Below, one piece after another: positions 12,957 to 23,186 of a DNA stretch of 64,000 nucleotides (its first letter is position 1; each line of letters opens with the position of its first letter). This DNA is from Sipunculus nudus (lineage: Eukaryota; Annelida; Sipuncula; Golfingiida; Sipunculidae): assembly GCA_026874595.1 (NCBI GenBank), contig CM049313.1, positions 56,811,159 through 56,875,158 on the forward strand. Direction: 5' to 3'. Below the pieces are notes generated by a model. The model had not been told where the DNA came from and ran no database searches. It saw only the letters and a program-made list of their open reading frames with translations. A program made the translations under genes and the position numbers.

Positions 12957-15900
12957 ATAACTGGTCTACTATTGGGCCCTCCCAATGAAAATTTTGTTTT
13001 GCCGCCAATGCATAGTGAACAGTTCCTCAAAAGAAGGGTAATAAAATGGGTGTAATACTGTCAAATTATTACCATTATTTGATTTTGACCTGCAGGTGGT
13101 ACCACCTGTCCTACTTTCTGCAGGCTGTACTGGTCTTATGCTCTTTACACAGTCCTTTAACTATAGGCCTACTTCCTATATGGTAAGCGCTGTTTGTTAT
13201 GACCTCGTATCCTGAATCGCTACACCAGAGGGGAGCACTGTATTTTTGTCCAATCAGATGAGACCTTGTGCTTGAAGACATGGCCAAGCGAGGAATACAC
13301 GGAGCCAATCATGTTCATTTTGTTTTGAGTGACAGCTCATAACCACCTTAACTGTATGAACAGGCCACAGGCTCGGAGTGAATTGCCGCAGATGTGGTTT
13401 ACTTAGGGCGTTGGGCACATAGGATGCCCGGTCAGTGAGTTGTAATTCAAACGAAATGTAACAACAAAGGCTGTGTGCACACCTCGCTGGCTGGTTTCAG
13501 TTCTGCAGACACCAGACACATGGCTATGCTAACACAGTCATACTGTCAGAATTGAATCGGTCGATGATGCAAGAATGCAGAGGGAGCAATTAAAATTCGA
13601 ACGTAAACTTGTCTTCAAACGGCGCTTGAAGCGCAGCTATGGGTGGAGCCAGGATGCCTGTCGCATGTTTGTTTATTGGCATCTGGTTGGCTGCTTGTCA
13701 CATCATTCTCACGTTTAGTTCAGGGAACATCGAACCATCATCCGGTGTCTTAATTTTTCATAAACAGTCAAAGCTGGCAGCGTGAAAATCATCTGCATCT
13801 TTAGAAGCGTAAGAACTTCCGCTGCCTCGGGAGCGTATACTGGTCTTTTCTGCTTCTTTAAGGTTATGTCACAAAATAACTATATTTTGTCTACATCATA
13901 TCAAAGTAAGCAGTTTATTAAAGGAAGGGCAATTAATGAGTGTAAATTCAGTTAAATAATTGCAAGATGGCATCTTTACAGAACTTTGAATTTTCTCTTC
14001 TGATTAATCTATGTACCATTCATCCTTTTCTGTCACATTAATAAATGGTTCACTCTGTACACTTGTGCAATAGCACAGTTTCCACTTGGAAATGCATGAA
14101 TGGTATTTTACATTCACTTTTTTATTTCTTAATAACCCACCATCATGCACAGTAATTCACAGAGTGACCCCTGGGTCTCTTGTTATAATTAGAAGAATTC
14201 TCGTCCAAAGAATAACTCACTTAACTGAGACTTCCTGCCACAGGTTTTCACCACAAAAGTAGACTAATACTTAGCAATTTCCAGGGTTTATTAAAATATT
14301 ATTTCTGGTTTCAGCGAGAAGAGAACGAGCAAGTCAGGTACAGATGCAGCCAACAGAGATATACACACCGACACAAGCAGCTTTGATCAACCAATACAGT
14401 GATAATGCAAACCATGTGGCCCCAAGTGCACCCCCTGACCCTGTGGCTAGTGCCCCTCCAGCCTATGATACAGTGGTTTCTTCAAATAAATATAATACGC
14501 CACAAAACTCGGTTAGTAGGTCTCCTCAGTGTATGATACTGTGGTGTCTTCAGATAATCATAATACCACACAAAACTTGGTTAGTAGGTCTCCCCAGTGT
14601 ACGATACTGTGGTGTCTTCAGATAATCATAATACCACACAAAACTCGGTTAGTAGGTCTCCCCAGTGTACGATACTGTGGTGTCTTCAGATAATCATAAT
14701 ACCACACAAAACTCGGTTAGTAGGTCTCCTCAGTGCATGAAACAGTTCTGTCATCAGATAAATATAAAACAGCTGAAGAAAATAGTTAGTAAGTCTCTTC
14801 AGTGTACTACACAGTTAATAGGTCTCCTCAGTGTGTGATACAGTGGTGTCTTCAGATAAATACAATTTTGGACAAGAACGGGTTATTAGGTCTCCTCAGT
14901 GTGTGATACAGTTGTTACCGGTACATCGAATAAATGTTATATGCCACAAGAACTGGTAAATAGGGCTGCCCAGTCTGCGATACAGTAATGTCATCAAACA
15001 TATAATAAAATGCAACAAGAACTTGTTTATCCCAACTGAAGGTGAGGCCCTTGCTATGGGCTGCCTTTATTCGTGCAGGTAGAGCTGACCTGTGATACAA
15101 CTATCAAGTTGGTGAACAGTGATGCCTTTCTCTGAGCATGGATTAATATATTCCTGCACTATGTGTAAGAGTTACGTTAGATCAGGATATTATTAACATT
15201 CCAGATCTTTTTTGGTTGAATGTTGGTGGAGGTGCATTTGTGGTCTCTGACAACTTTCCAGTTGGACTTGGAGTCAGCTTTTCATCTACTCTGTACATTT
15301 TTCTGTAGAATTAAGTGGTTTCTGGCTTACTCTCCATACATTTTAATTAACTCTACGTGATTCTTATAAAGAAAAGTTCTTATAATAATGCTTCTAGGAT
15401 GGGTGTAGACTATGTTTATCTACAAGCTGTTAGTTAATACAATACATGCATCAAGGTTGACAAAGAGAAAAATCATTTAACCTATAGTGGTTGGTTGCAT
15501 ATGTGTGGAAGTTGAAAGGACACCAGTTGCGAAACAACCTTTTCAGAACTCTGCTTCATCTGACTTGCCACCAGATGTCCTTGTTGAATAGATTTGGATT
15601 ATTTTGGTGGCCCCCATATGTTATAAACACATGGATATAAACAAAATAAAGATTTACAAAATGAAAAGCCTGTCTTTGATGTGATTGGCATTTTCCTTGT
15701 TGAATAGTTTTTGATTATTTTGATGGCCCCCCATGTTATAAACACATGGATATAAACAAAATGAAGATAAACAAAATGAAAAGCCTGTCTTTGATGTGAT
15801 TGACATTTTCTGGCTTATTTTACAAAAGTTTCAAGGGATTATCTCTAGTTAATGTATAACAGATATTAGAAAAGGCCCCTTTGATGTATTTTAACTGTAT

Positions 15901-15978
15901 ATCTGTGTTTTGCAGGGTTTACCCAGCTATGATGACGTTTCAGACATCCCAGCAGGAACAACCAGCATCAAAGTGTGA
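6636..15978 (+). CDS. LDL-receptor class A / single-pass membrane protein with PPxY-type tail (multi-exon, 5' partial)
   Basis: Four exons join in phase: 6636-6758, 10288-10383, 14315-14511 and 15916-15978. They give about 159 residues ending at a TGA. Order: one six-cysteine LDLa module outside the cell, a hydrophobic helix, a basic stop-transfer stretch, then about 90 cytoplasmic residues carrying PSAP, PPAY and LPSY. PPxY motifs bind WW domains of NEDD4-family ubiquitin ligases and PSAP binds the TSG101 UEV domain; proteins with LDLa-TM-PPxY order (LDLRAD3, LDLRAD4, PMEPA1) act as ligase adaptors in trafficking and signalling. A similar role here is inference from architecture. The signal peptide and any further LDLa exons must lie before 6,636, probably outside the window. 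It faces the voltage-sensor gene tail to tail. The exon chain is secure; the family assignment is moderate. Confidence 0.8.
6866..7116 (+). repeat. AT-rich tandem repeat, about 30-bp unit
   Basis: About eight imperfect units of TTTATAAAAGAAATATGATA plus roughly ten further bases follow the LDLa exon by about 110 bases. Units vary in length by one or two bases. Confidence 0.85.
7590..8721. mobile_element. 1.13-kb element with 28-bp terminal inverted repeats
   Basis: The left end CAAGGAGTTTACAGGGATGG (7590 on) and the right end, ending at 8721, are exact inverted complements for 24 bases and nearly so for 28. The interior is less AT-rich than the flanks and has no long reading frame. This is the form of a non-autonomous DNA transposon. 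The flanks do not show a clean target duplication, so the superfamily is open. Confidence 0.7.
8722..10287. other. Intron before the transmembrane exon
   Basis: An open frame at 9224-9511 on the minus strand has no recognisable motif and no splice context; I treat it as chance. An A-rich tract lies at 10149-10171. Nothing else is supportable. Confidence 0.4.
10288..10383 (+). CDS. Transmembrane exon of the LDLa protein gene
   Basis: Acceptor TTTGCAG before 10288, donor GTAAGT after 10383, 96 bases, phase 1-1. It continues directly from the LDLa exon (the split codon gives Ser). It encodes FIEKFW followed by about 20 aliphatic residues ([16 protein letters not shown]) and then SYKFWKSRS, whose lysines and arginine act as a stop-transfer signal. 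This makes the protein single-pass with the LDLa module outside and the tail inside. Confidence 0.88.
11439..11552. mobile_element. Palindromic MITE (foldback element), about 114 bp
   Basis: Arms 11452-11484 (ATGTTGATTCAAGGTTAATT and on) and 11507-11539 are inverted complements at 31 of 33 positions around a 22-base loop. The ends continue as CAGTGGGCACT / AGTGCCATCTG. GTTGATTCAACGTTGA-type foldback elements are common in invertebrate genomes. Confidence 0.85.
12259..12330 (+). repeat. G-run cluster with quadruplex potential
   Basis: Three tandem units of GGCACGGGGGAGGGGGGG type contain many runs of four or more G. A C-rich counterpart (GCCCCCCC) follows at 12335-12380. Confidence 0.8.
12795..12959. 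repeat. TA/TG microsatellite with short embedded minisatellite
   Basis: (TA)n with TGTG edges. Inside it, GATGTATATATAAATATATA followed by TATGGGTG is repeated about three times. Open frames across this tract are artefacts of the repeat. Confidence 0.9.
13200..13785 (+). promoter_or_regulatory. Possible internal promoter and first exon of the LDLa gene
   Basis: This segment is richer in GC and CpG than its surroundings, with CCAAT boxes near 13251 (TCCAATCAG) and 13304 (GCCAATCATG). A 48-codon frame from ATG 13639 begins [20 protein letters not shown], a signal-peptide-like or anchor-like start. A weak donor (G|GTGTCT at 13745) would leave phase 1, exactly what the next exon (14315) accepts. 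The evidence is indirect; it could equally be chance. Confidence 0.25.
14315..14511 (+). CDS. Cytoplasmic-tail exon with PSAP and PPAY motifs
   Basis: Acceptor TTTCAG before 14315, donor TCG|GTTAGT after 14511; phase 1 in, phase 0 out. It begins with a basic juxtamembrane run (ARRERASQ), then a polar, proline-rich region. About residue 37 of the exon lies PSAPPDP, and a few residues on [13 protein letters not shown] matches the TSG101-binding P(S/T)AP motif and PPAY matches the WW-binding PPxY motif. The final 60 bases and the donor are copied repeatedly in the following intron (14512-14960). Confidence 0.85.
14512..14960 (+). repeat. Tandem 68-bp duplication of the exon end and its splice donor
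   Basis: Four units of exactly 68 bases start at GG of 14511, 14579, 14647 and 14715, then three decayed ones follow. Each unit carries GGTTAGTAGGTCTCC followed by TATGATACTGTGGTGTCTTC, matching the last 50 bases of the coding exon 14315-14511 plus its donor. The array is therefore an expansion of the exon/intron boundary. Confidence 0.9.
15330..15880 (+). repeat. Dispersed repeat (partner at 25,545-25,910) with internal 116-bp duplication
   Basis: TTTTAATTAACTCTACGT, GTGTGGAA.TT.AAAGG, CAGTTG..AAACA and AGGCCCCTTT occur in the same order here and at 25,545-25,910. Within it, 15579-15694 is tandemly repeated at 15695-15811 (GTTATAAACACATGGATATA in both). Confidence 0.7.
15916..15978 (+). CDS. 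C-terminal exon of the LDLa membrane protein gene
   Basis: Acceptor TTTTGCAG before 15916; phase 0. It encodes [20 protein letters not shown] and then TGA at 15976-15978. LPSYDDV is a second (L)PxY-type WW-binding motif set in acidic residues, as often found beside PPxY motifs in ligase adaptors. Joining to the previous exon keeps the frame exactly (QNS|GLPSY). Confidence 0.82.
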   Translation, partial: GLPSYDDVSDIPAGTTSIKV

Positions 15979-18900
15979 CATCATAACTATTCAACAAAGC
16001 AAAGGATAACAGGGATACACAGTTTATGCAGGTTTTATATATGTGTGTATGTGTACATCAATATTCACTCATTATGAACATAGTGCTTTTACAAGCATTT
16101 TGGGCTGATATGCATAATAAGATTAATGTCCATTATGTTAAGGGCATGTTTTTACATGTTTGGGCATGTTTTTATGATTTTGCGGTTTAGCTGTGATTAG
16201 TTAGTTACAGAAATCAAGTTTCATCAGTCTGTAAATGAAAGACTATTTTCATCTACATCTATGTCCGGTATAGAGTGGTTTGTATAGATGAAATACTGTC
16301 AAACTGTCAGAAAAGTATGCATGGAACCATCTCCTTGCTGTAACCTCTCCATTACAGATCGAATGAAAATGATATGAAACATATATATTAACGGGTAAGA
16401 GACATTAACCTCTCTAAACAAATACTATGGTTTGCTTTATAATTGCAGGTTTCAGTTTTTCATGAATTTAACTGTCTTACTGTTTTGCGAGAATCAAATA
16501 TCTCTCCAGGAAGTAAATTATACAAAGAGTATACATCGGTGTATGAAGTGTATTTATATGTCCACAAAATCTTAAACATCAAGAACACAAGGGTATTAAG
16601 AGCTGTTGGAAAATTGATAAAGGTCATGAATTTTTTCAAAGCACTTGAAAGAGTCCTTGATTCAATATACATGTTAATATTTAAAAATGGACTACAGTCG
16701 CACAAAGTATATTTGGTGTCAAAATCATATCCTGTGTAAAGCATGTTAGAACAAAACTCCAAACAGGAACAATTTTCACTTGTCATGTGAGACAAGGAAA
16801 ATTCCTGCAAAATGTCATGAATATGTTTGCCTAGGGAATCCTAGAATACAGGTATTATGATAGACAGGTATGCTTACATGGTATTTACATATTTTTCACA
16901 CTATGTTTTAAACTTTTCAATGGTCTATGGACTGTTGGTGGCATTGTCTTAAATTATGAATGTATGGAACCATAAGAAATGAATGAGACATTACTATTAT
17001 ACCTTCTTGCTCTCATGGTTTCATATAAAATCTAGAAGTCATAACCAGTCTCAAAGACATTAAGCCAGCCTCCCATCTTCCAAATAATCGCTAGGATCGG
17101 TAGAGGTCAGGGTGTGCTGCTTTCTCATTTAATAAAATCTTGCAGGGAAATTCAGCTATAAAATTCTTGACATTATCAAAAATTTTCTATCCAAAATGTT
17201 TTCTGATTGGAAACTTCAGTATATATGATGTATCACCAAAAATATCAGCCAAATTTTAGCTTTCTTTCATCATTTATTATGAGAATAACAATCAAGAGGA
17301 CGAAATGACAGTGACCAAAATGGTTGGAAAAATCTGTTGATATGCATGCAAAATAGGCAGTTGTGCAGGCCCTTGCCAGCAGGTGAGACGTGGATTTTTC
17401 AGGCCACTTAAAACAAATCATGTTTCTTATGAATCTCATGTTCTCTTGAGATTTCACCCCTTGGCCTTTGAAGCATAGCAGGGCTTTGGTGGGGGATGAT
17501 GGATGCCAAGGGGATGACCTCACCATTGACCTTCCATCACCAGGCTGGTTCCAATCATGGGTGTTTTACACAATGTGCTGATATGTCTCCTTGGGTTTTT
17601 AACCATTTTTTGGGCAATTTAAATTTTGAATTTTTAATCATTCAGCTGATGTAACACTCATCTGTCTCAGGGCTAAATAGTATTCAGTCAAACAGGTGTG
17701 TTTTCATTGTGGGTTTCATATATCAGGGGTCATCTGTACTTAGTGACCATGTATGTATTTTTAACCCAGTTGAAACTAATGATAAAGGAATACCACTGAG
17801 TTTGAGGCCAATTTGTGATGTTGGATTCAGTGTTTTTAGATTTATTTTTGAGGGGAAAGAGGAAATATTTTATATCATAACAGAAATTTTCACATCAATG
17901 TTCTAACTGCCTTTGTGCCATAAATATGTTAATATGTGACAATGGGATTTGTATGTAACTTTTATATACCGGTAATACTGTTTTAAATTCATGTTAATAT
18001 CTATACAAATATACATGTGTATCTTTTTACACTATTTGTTATCCTGTTGTAGAGATATATTGTTAAACATGATATTTCCTATTACGTGTCAGATAACCTT
18101 GTATACATATGGTGAATGTAATGCACTCTCATAGCATGAACAGTTTCAACTATTTTTGTTTAATGTGTGGTATTTCATATTGATATTAAATACAAAATTA
18201 GCCATTTTCAATTTTAAGAGGTTGATATTCAAGAATTGGCAGCTGTTGTTGCTGGTTAGAGATGATATCTTGATTGTGTAGACAGGTTTGCCTGATTTTG
18301 GTACCAGTAACAACATTCAGCCAGAATCGAGAATCCTCACATGCAAGTTCAGCCACAGCTGATCCTACCTGACACTTGCATAGGTAATGCCTGGTCATAG
18401 AATGTGACCTGTATCAGTCAGGGGCCATTAACTGGACTGAGTTTTGTCTGATCAGCATATCATGTAAAACTGAAAAATAACTAAATCTAAAGAATAATTG
18501 CTGATGTCACACACTGCACATGGGTGAGAAGTATAGCTTACTGCATTTTTGACCTTTGACCTGTTGAACCTGTGTTCTATCCATACACAGCAGTGCTTGT
18601 GCAGTATTAAGGGATTTGGGGTTTGGGAAAGGGGTGTGTCGGGGGGGGGGGGGGCTGGGGTGGCTGTGTTGGCAGGGTTGTAATTAATTTGTCCATGAAC
18701 AGCACATGCTTGATTTCATCAGTGGTTGTGAAATGAACAATTCAGAGACCATGAAAAATACAGTTAAGTTTCTGACCTGCCAGACACATGCAGAATTCCA
18801 AATTTTCATGTTCGAACTCTAGGGGATGCATGAGGACTAGCAAATTAAATTCATGCAGAATCCTCATACCCAGTCCATCATCAGTAATTATTAAATCCTG

Positions 18901-20366
18901 TCTAATAAAATTGAGTTGAAGGATGGATATTATGGTATGGTCCCCACACAAATAATTTAATCCATTTAAGTTATGTATAATGGAATAAGTGGATGTGCAG
19001 GATACCAATTTTTAAGGCCAGATAACCTGTATAGGTAATAAGAAAGTCGGTGAAAGGAATTTCCTATTCTTCATTAAAATAAAAAAAAGTATTAAATATC
19101 AGCTTTCAGTTACAAATTATCAGTTATTAGATATTTAATCAAGCCATAAAATTGGTTATTGTTGTGTTGAAAACATTAGCACAAAAGAAGTCTGCTATAA
19201 TATAAATGCAGGGGTATATGTGACTTTGCATGTGTGATACATTACAATATTTGTTTTATAACTAAGATACTGGATAGATAAATATTATAAATTTGATACA
19301 TTATACAACAAAAACACTCAGTTTATGTAAATGGAGGCCCAATATGAAATGTATACTATTTTAACCTCTGATATTTTCTTAATATATTTTTGTTGGTGAG
19401 GTGTTTTTGATGACTTATCTTATGATGTTGTTTATATCTTTTAGTTTACAGAGTGATGTTTATGAAGTGATACATGAGTTTAATTTGTTTGCTATGAATA
19501 TGTTGATTTGGAGGGTGATTTTATACCTTAGGAAGTGAAGGTACATGCACTGTTAAATATCTATTTATCGTATCAAGTTTAAGGTGTATAGTTATTTGTT
19601 ATTTAATGATTAATATAGAATGGGGTACCTTATAAAGGTAACATACAATGTGTGCCTTTGTTTTAAATCTGCAGCTCCAACTTGATATAACCGTAAATTC
19701 TTCATGATTATCTGAATCTTCAGTTGGACACTTTAGTGCTCTTAAACCAAATTTTCACCATACTCACTCTGTGGCTTTAAGTGGAGATTATCTGGAAGCC
19801 ATAATTTTGTAACCAAGTTCAGGCTACCTTTTTTCATAAATACCAGACTGTGCTATATCCCCACAGGAATTAGGGGAATAGCCAGGGATAGTGGATGGTT
19901 TTAGACTTATCTATATAACCAAACAATGATATTAAACATTAAAACAGCAGCATAAAAGATCTGCCTTTTACTCAGTTCTCTGGTTCTAATTTGAGTTGTA
20001 TTGAATGCTCTAGCTTTAGAAATTAGGGGAAGTAGTTTTGAAAACTCATTTTTATGCAAGACTTTATACATGTAACAACCTACACGAACAAAAACTCTGA
20101 AGAATGTCTTGATATCTAATTACAGATTTCTCAGGTACTTGTTTTTACAATAAATTTGTATCAAAGTTTGCATCATAAAGACAAAATATGTACTTGAAAA
20201 AAATAAATGTATATTCTTATCCTCTTTTTTCACTTGTAGAATATGACAAATGTCAATATGACAAATCTCATAAAAATGTATTGAAAATGTTACTGATATC
20301 AGTGCTAAAAATTTATTTGTTTTATGGACATCACCAATATGGGTTTAGAAATTGTAAAAATTGTCC

Positions 20367-20560
20367 CAGTATAATGTTTATCTTAGGATTTCCCACTATC
20401 ATGTTCATCTTAGGATTTCCCTATATTATGTTCATCTTAGGATTTCCCAGTATTATGTTCATCTTAGGATTTCCAAGTATCATGTTCATCTTAGGATTTC
20501 CCATTATCAAGTTTATCTTAGGATTTCCCAGTATCAGGTTTTTCTTAGGATTGATGGACA
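20367..20560 (+). repeat. 27-bp tandem array
   Basis: About seven units of ATGTTCATCTTAGGATTTCC plus seven variable bases, with TTAGGATT at 20383, 20410 and every 27 bases after. Since 27 is three times nine, the frame 20188-20631 stays open and reads IMFILGFPS repeatedly. I regard this as a repeat and not a gene. Confidence 0.9.
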
Positions 20561-20733
20561 GGAGTCAGTCATTTCTGAGAAATGGTTTGATGGTCAATGA
20601 TGAGCAGCTTATGTTGAATTGCATAATTTGACTTTTGAAAGAAAGAGGCTTATTCTGTTCATGAAAGTATATTTCTATTCACTGTAAATGCAAGGCATAA
20701 GTGTTTATTTTGTTATTGTTTGGTGATGCTTTT

Positions 20734-20739
20734 AATAAA
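20734..20739 (+). terminator. Candidate polyadenylation signal for the LDLa gene
   Basis: AATAAA followed about 25 bases on by ATGTTTTTATTG. It would imply a 4.8-kb 3' UTR; an earlier AATAAA at 17131 is an alternative. Confidence 0.25.
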
Positions 20740-23159
20740 AGAATATAACCACCCAACACATGTTTTTATTGCTTATGTTTATTCTTAATCATCATAATTA
20801 TATACCTACAAAATGTTGTCTGGTACTTGACCCTGACTACACTTTATCTGGTTGACATTTTTAACTAAATTAACAAAGTTAATCCATTTAAAGGAAGAAC
20901 TGAAAATTGTTTTTAATGTATAAGTCTGTTGTGTGATGTCTGTTAAAGGAGCACAAATTACCAGTGATACTGGGAAAAAAAATGGTCAAACATGAAACTA
21001 AGTTAGTGCAGCTCATTACATCTAGAAATTGCCACTTCAGGATTGCCTTGTACCAAAACCACTGTGTTGTATTTTTCATATTTGGAATGAAAGTTCAATA
21101 GGTTTTGTTTACACATTCAGAGAATTATGTGAATATTGTGTCATTTCTAGAAGTTATATATTGGAACAAATAAAATGGATTAACAGAACAGCAGGAAATG
21201 ATTAGTAGACTGTCAGCTTAAAGCTGGCCTTACTGATGGACAAAAGACCACTTAGCTCAGGATGACTCAATTCTGAGCAGGAATGTGGCTAGGTACCAGT
21301 CTATTATTCTAAAACACTTAATATTCAGTTAACTTTGTTTTTAAGTTTCAAGGTGTTTTTTTTTACAGTGAAAACTACACAATTAGTGCAGGCTATGAGT
21401 GGACATCATGGTAGTAAAGTATAAAACAAATAAATTACATTGTATAAAATAGGTTTATTTGTAATACATTTAGTTACACACATGATGGAATTTAATGGGG
21501 TACCTACTTAATCATATGCAAATGAATATTCATGAATTATGAGTGTATAGTTTGAACACATCTTTGTTAAAATGTAGTTTGTTTAAATACATTATACACT
21601 TACATATCAATATCATTTACATAGGAATAATCAAACAAGCATTTCATATTAATATGTACATATATACAAACTTTCTCTTATATTTGGTCTTCATATATAT
21701 AAATATATATATACATATATATATATTTATTTATATATTTATTTATATATATAAAATTAAATGGAATGAATGAATAATGATGATGATAAATACAACAAAT
21801 GATAACATAGATATTACTTAGGTACAACCTTGTACAGGTTTAAATTATGGTTAGTCAAAAACATTTCATACAAGCATCCTTGGTATATATACACAGTTTA
21901 CGAAAATATATGCCATTCACACTGAGTAGTCTTAAGTGGCAGTTGTCTCGCACAGTGATTACTTATAACCCCCCCCCCCCCCCCCCCCCCCAAACCGTCT
22001 CAAAAGGCCAGCTATGCAATCCTGCCATCTGCCGGCAAAAACAGATACTATCACTTGTGTCGGTCTTATAATATTTCATTGTTAATACCAAATCCACAAA
22101 TAGGTGCTCATCACTTTTGCCAATCCTTACACATTATAAATGACCAGCTTTTGGCCAGAAACTGATAGATTTTAATAAAAGCATAAGCATGGGTCTTATT
22201 TTCTAGAAAGAAAGCAAGACAACAACTTTTACAGTAAAAAGTGATGCAATTAAATAGTCTACATGAAGTAAGGATCTTGAAGATTTATGTGTTCAGGAAT
22301 AAAATAAACAGTAGGAATTCCCTAAATGCAAAATGAACATGCAAAAATTGTGTATTATGCCTTAATGGCTATGTTGGGAGGGTTACATCATGGCAGTTTT
22401 AATCTAGAATATATAAATTATTTACATAAGACCCATTTGTAGTTGACTGTCAATATTTTTGTCATTCTATACCATGTTTAATGGAATTCATGGATTAATT
22501 GTGACATTGCGTGTTGTATGCTAAAATGAAACGATGTGTGAAAACATAATTAGCTACTTCATCATGATATAACTATTTTCAGACGCGTTATTATTCCTTA
22601 CCACGAATATGATAGTATTCATACATTTAGGACCTGCATGTGTGGCGGTTGTTCTCTGCAGGTTTACATGACAAGGTCCAGTCTCAACACTCAATTATAA
22701 TAATCACATTTATGTCAGCTAATTTACATGCAGTAGATAAATTGACTGTGAAAATCAGTGTATTTTTTGTGTATTGGGAAATCAACTTTTATATATATAT
22801 TCTTGATTACAGTCTATGAGTCCAGAGTCTCACATTCTTGACTGAACACATAAGTCCCACAACAATATTTAAATGCACATTACTCCCTGTGCATATATAA
22901 ATTCCTGGGTTGTCAAGCTTGAATCTGCAGGTCCTGGTGAGATATATGGTGCATAACATGAGGTATTATCCAGGTCCAGGCAGTATCAATGCACTGCATT
23001 CAGTTCACCAGCTGTCCCACTGAGAGGCTGAACTTTTGAGTGTTGGTGAACTATTTCCCCGTACATGCACACACATAAACCTTTAGGCATGAGATCATTT
23101 GATGAACCATTTCTAACAAGCCACCAAAATGTAGTACCGAAGAATGATGACCTTTGATC

Positions 23160-23186
23160 TCAAAGGTCTGTCATTGGAACATCATC
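23160..23186 (-). CDS. Voltage-sensor gene terminal exon
   Basis: Minus strand: acceptor CTTTTTCAG before 23186; eight codons, DDVPMTDL, then TGA at 23160-23162. It joins in phase 0 to the previous exon (DNQ|DDV). The last four residues, MTDL, fit a class I PDZ ligand (S/T-x-hydrophobic). Confidence 0.68.
   Translation of the reverse strand, partial: DDVPMTDL

Larger units (their letters stand above)
10384..14314. other. Intron between the transmembrane and tail exons
   Basis: This 3.9-kb intron holds a palindromic MITE (11439-11552), a G-run cluster (12259-12330), a poly-C run (12749-12768), a long TA tract (12795-12959) and a CpG-richer segment (13200-13870) with two CCAAT boxes. A family 5'-end fragment, GTGACCCCTGGGTCTCTTG, lies at 14164-14182. 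Bases 12135-12240 and 13090-13140 share GTGG.(G)CCACCT and CCTACTTTCTG..GGCTG in the same order, suggesting an old duplication. Confidence 0.55.
15979..23159. other. Convergent 3' region between the two genes (UTRs plus intergenic)
   Basis: The two stop codons face each other over 7.2 kb. On the + strand AATAAA occurs at 17131 and at 20734-20739, the latter followed by a T-rich stretch. For the - strand gene TTTATT (AATAAA in reverse) occurs at 21454-21459. Poly-G (14) lies at 18641-18654 and poly-C (23) at 21969-21991. Bases about 20960-21160 are a diverged fragment of the hairpin-element core. No other coding signal is convincing. Confidence 0.45.

Noticed and set aside
12657-13055. 132-codon frame across the TA tract
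   Set aside because: It is an IYIYIY product of (TA)n microsatellite; not a gene.
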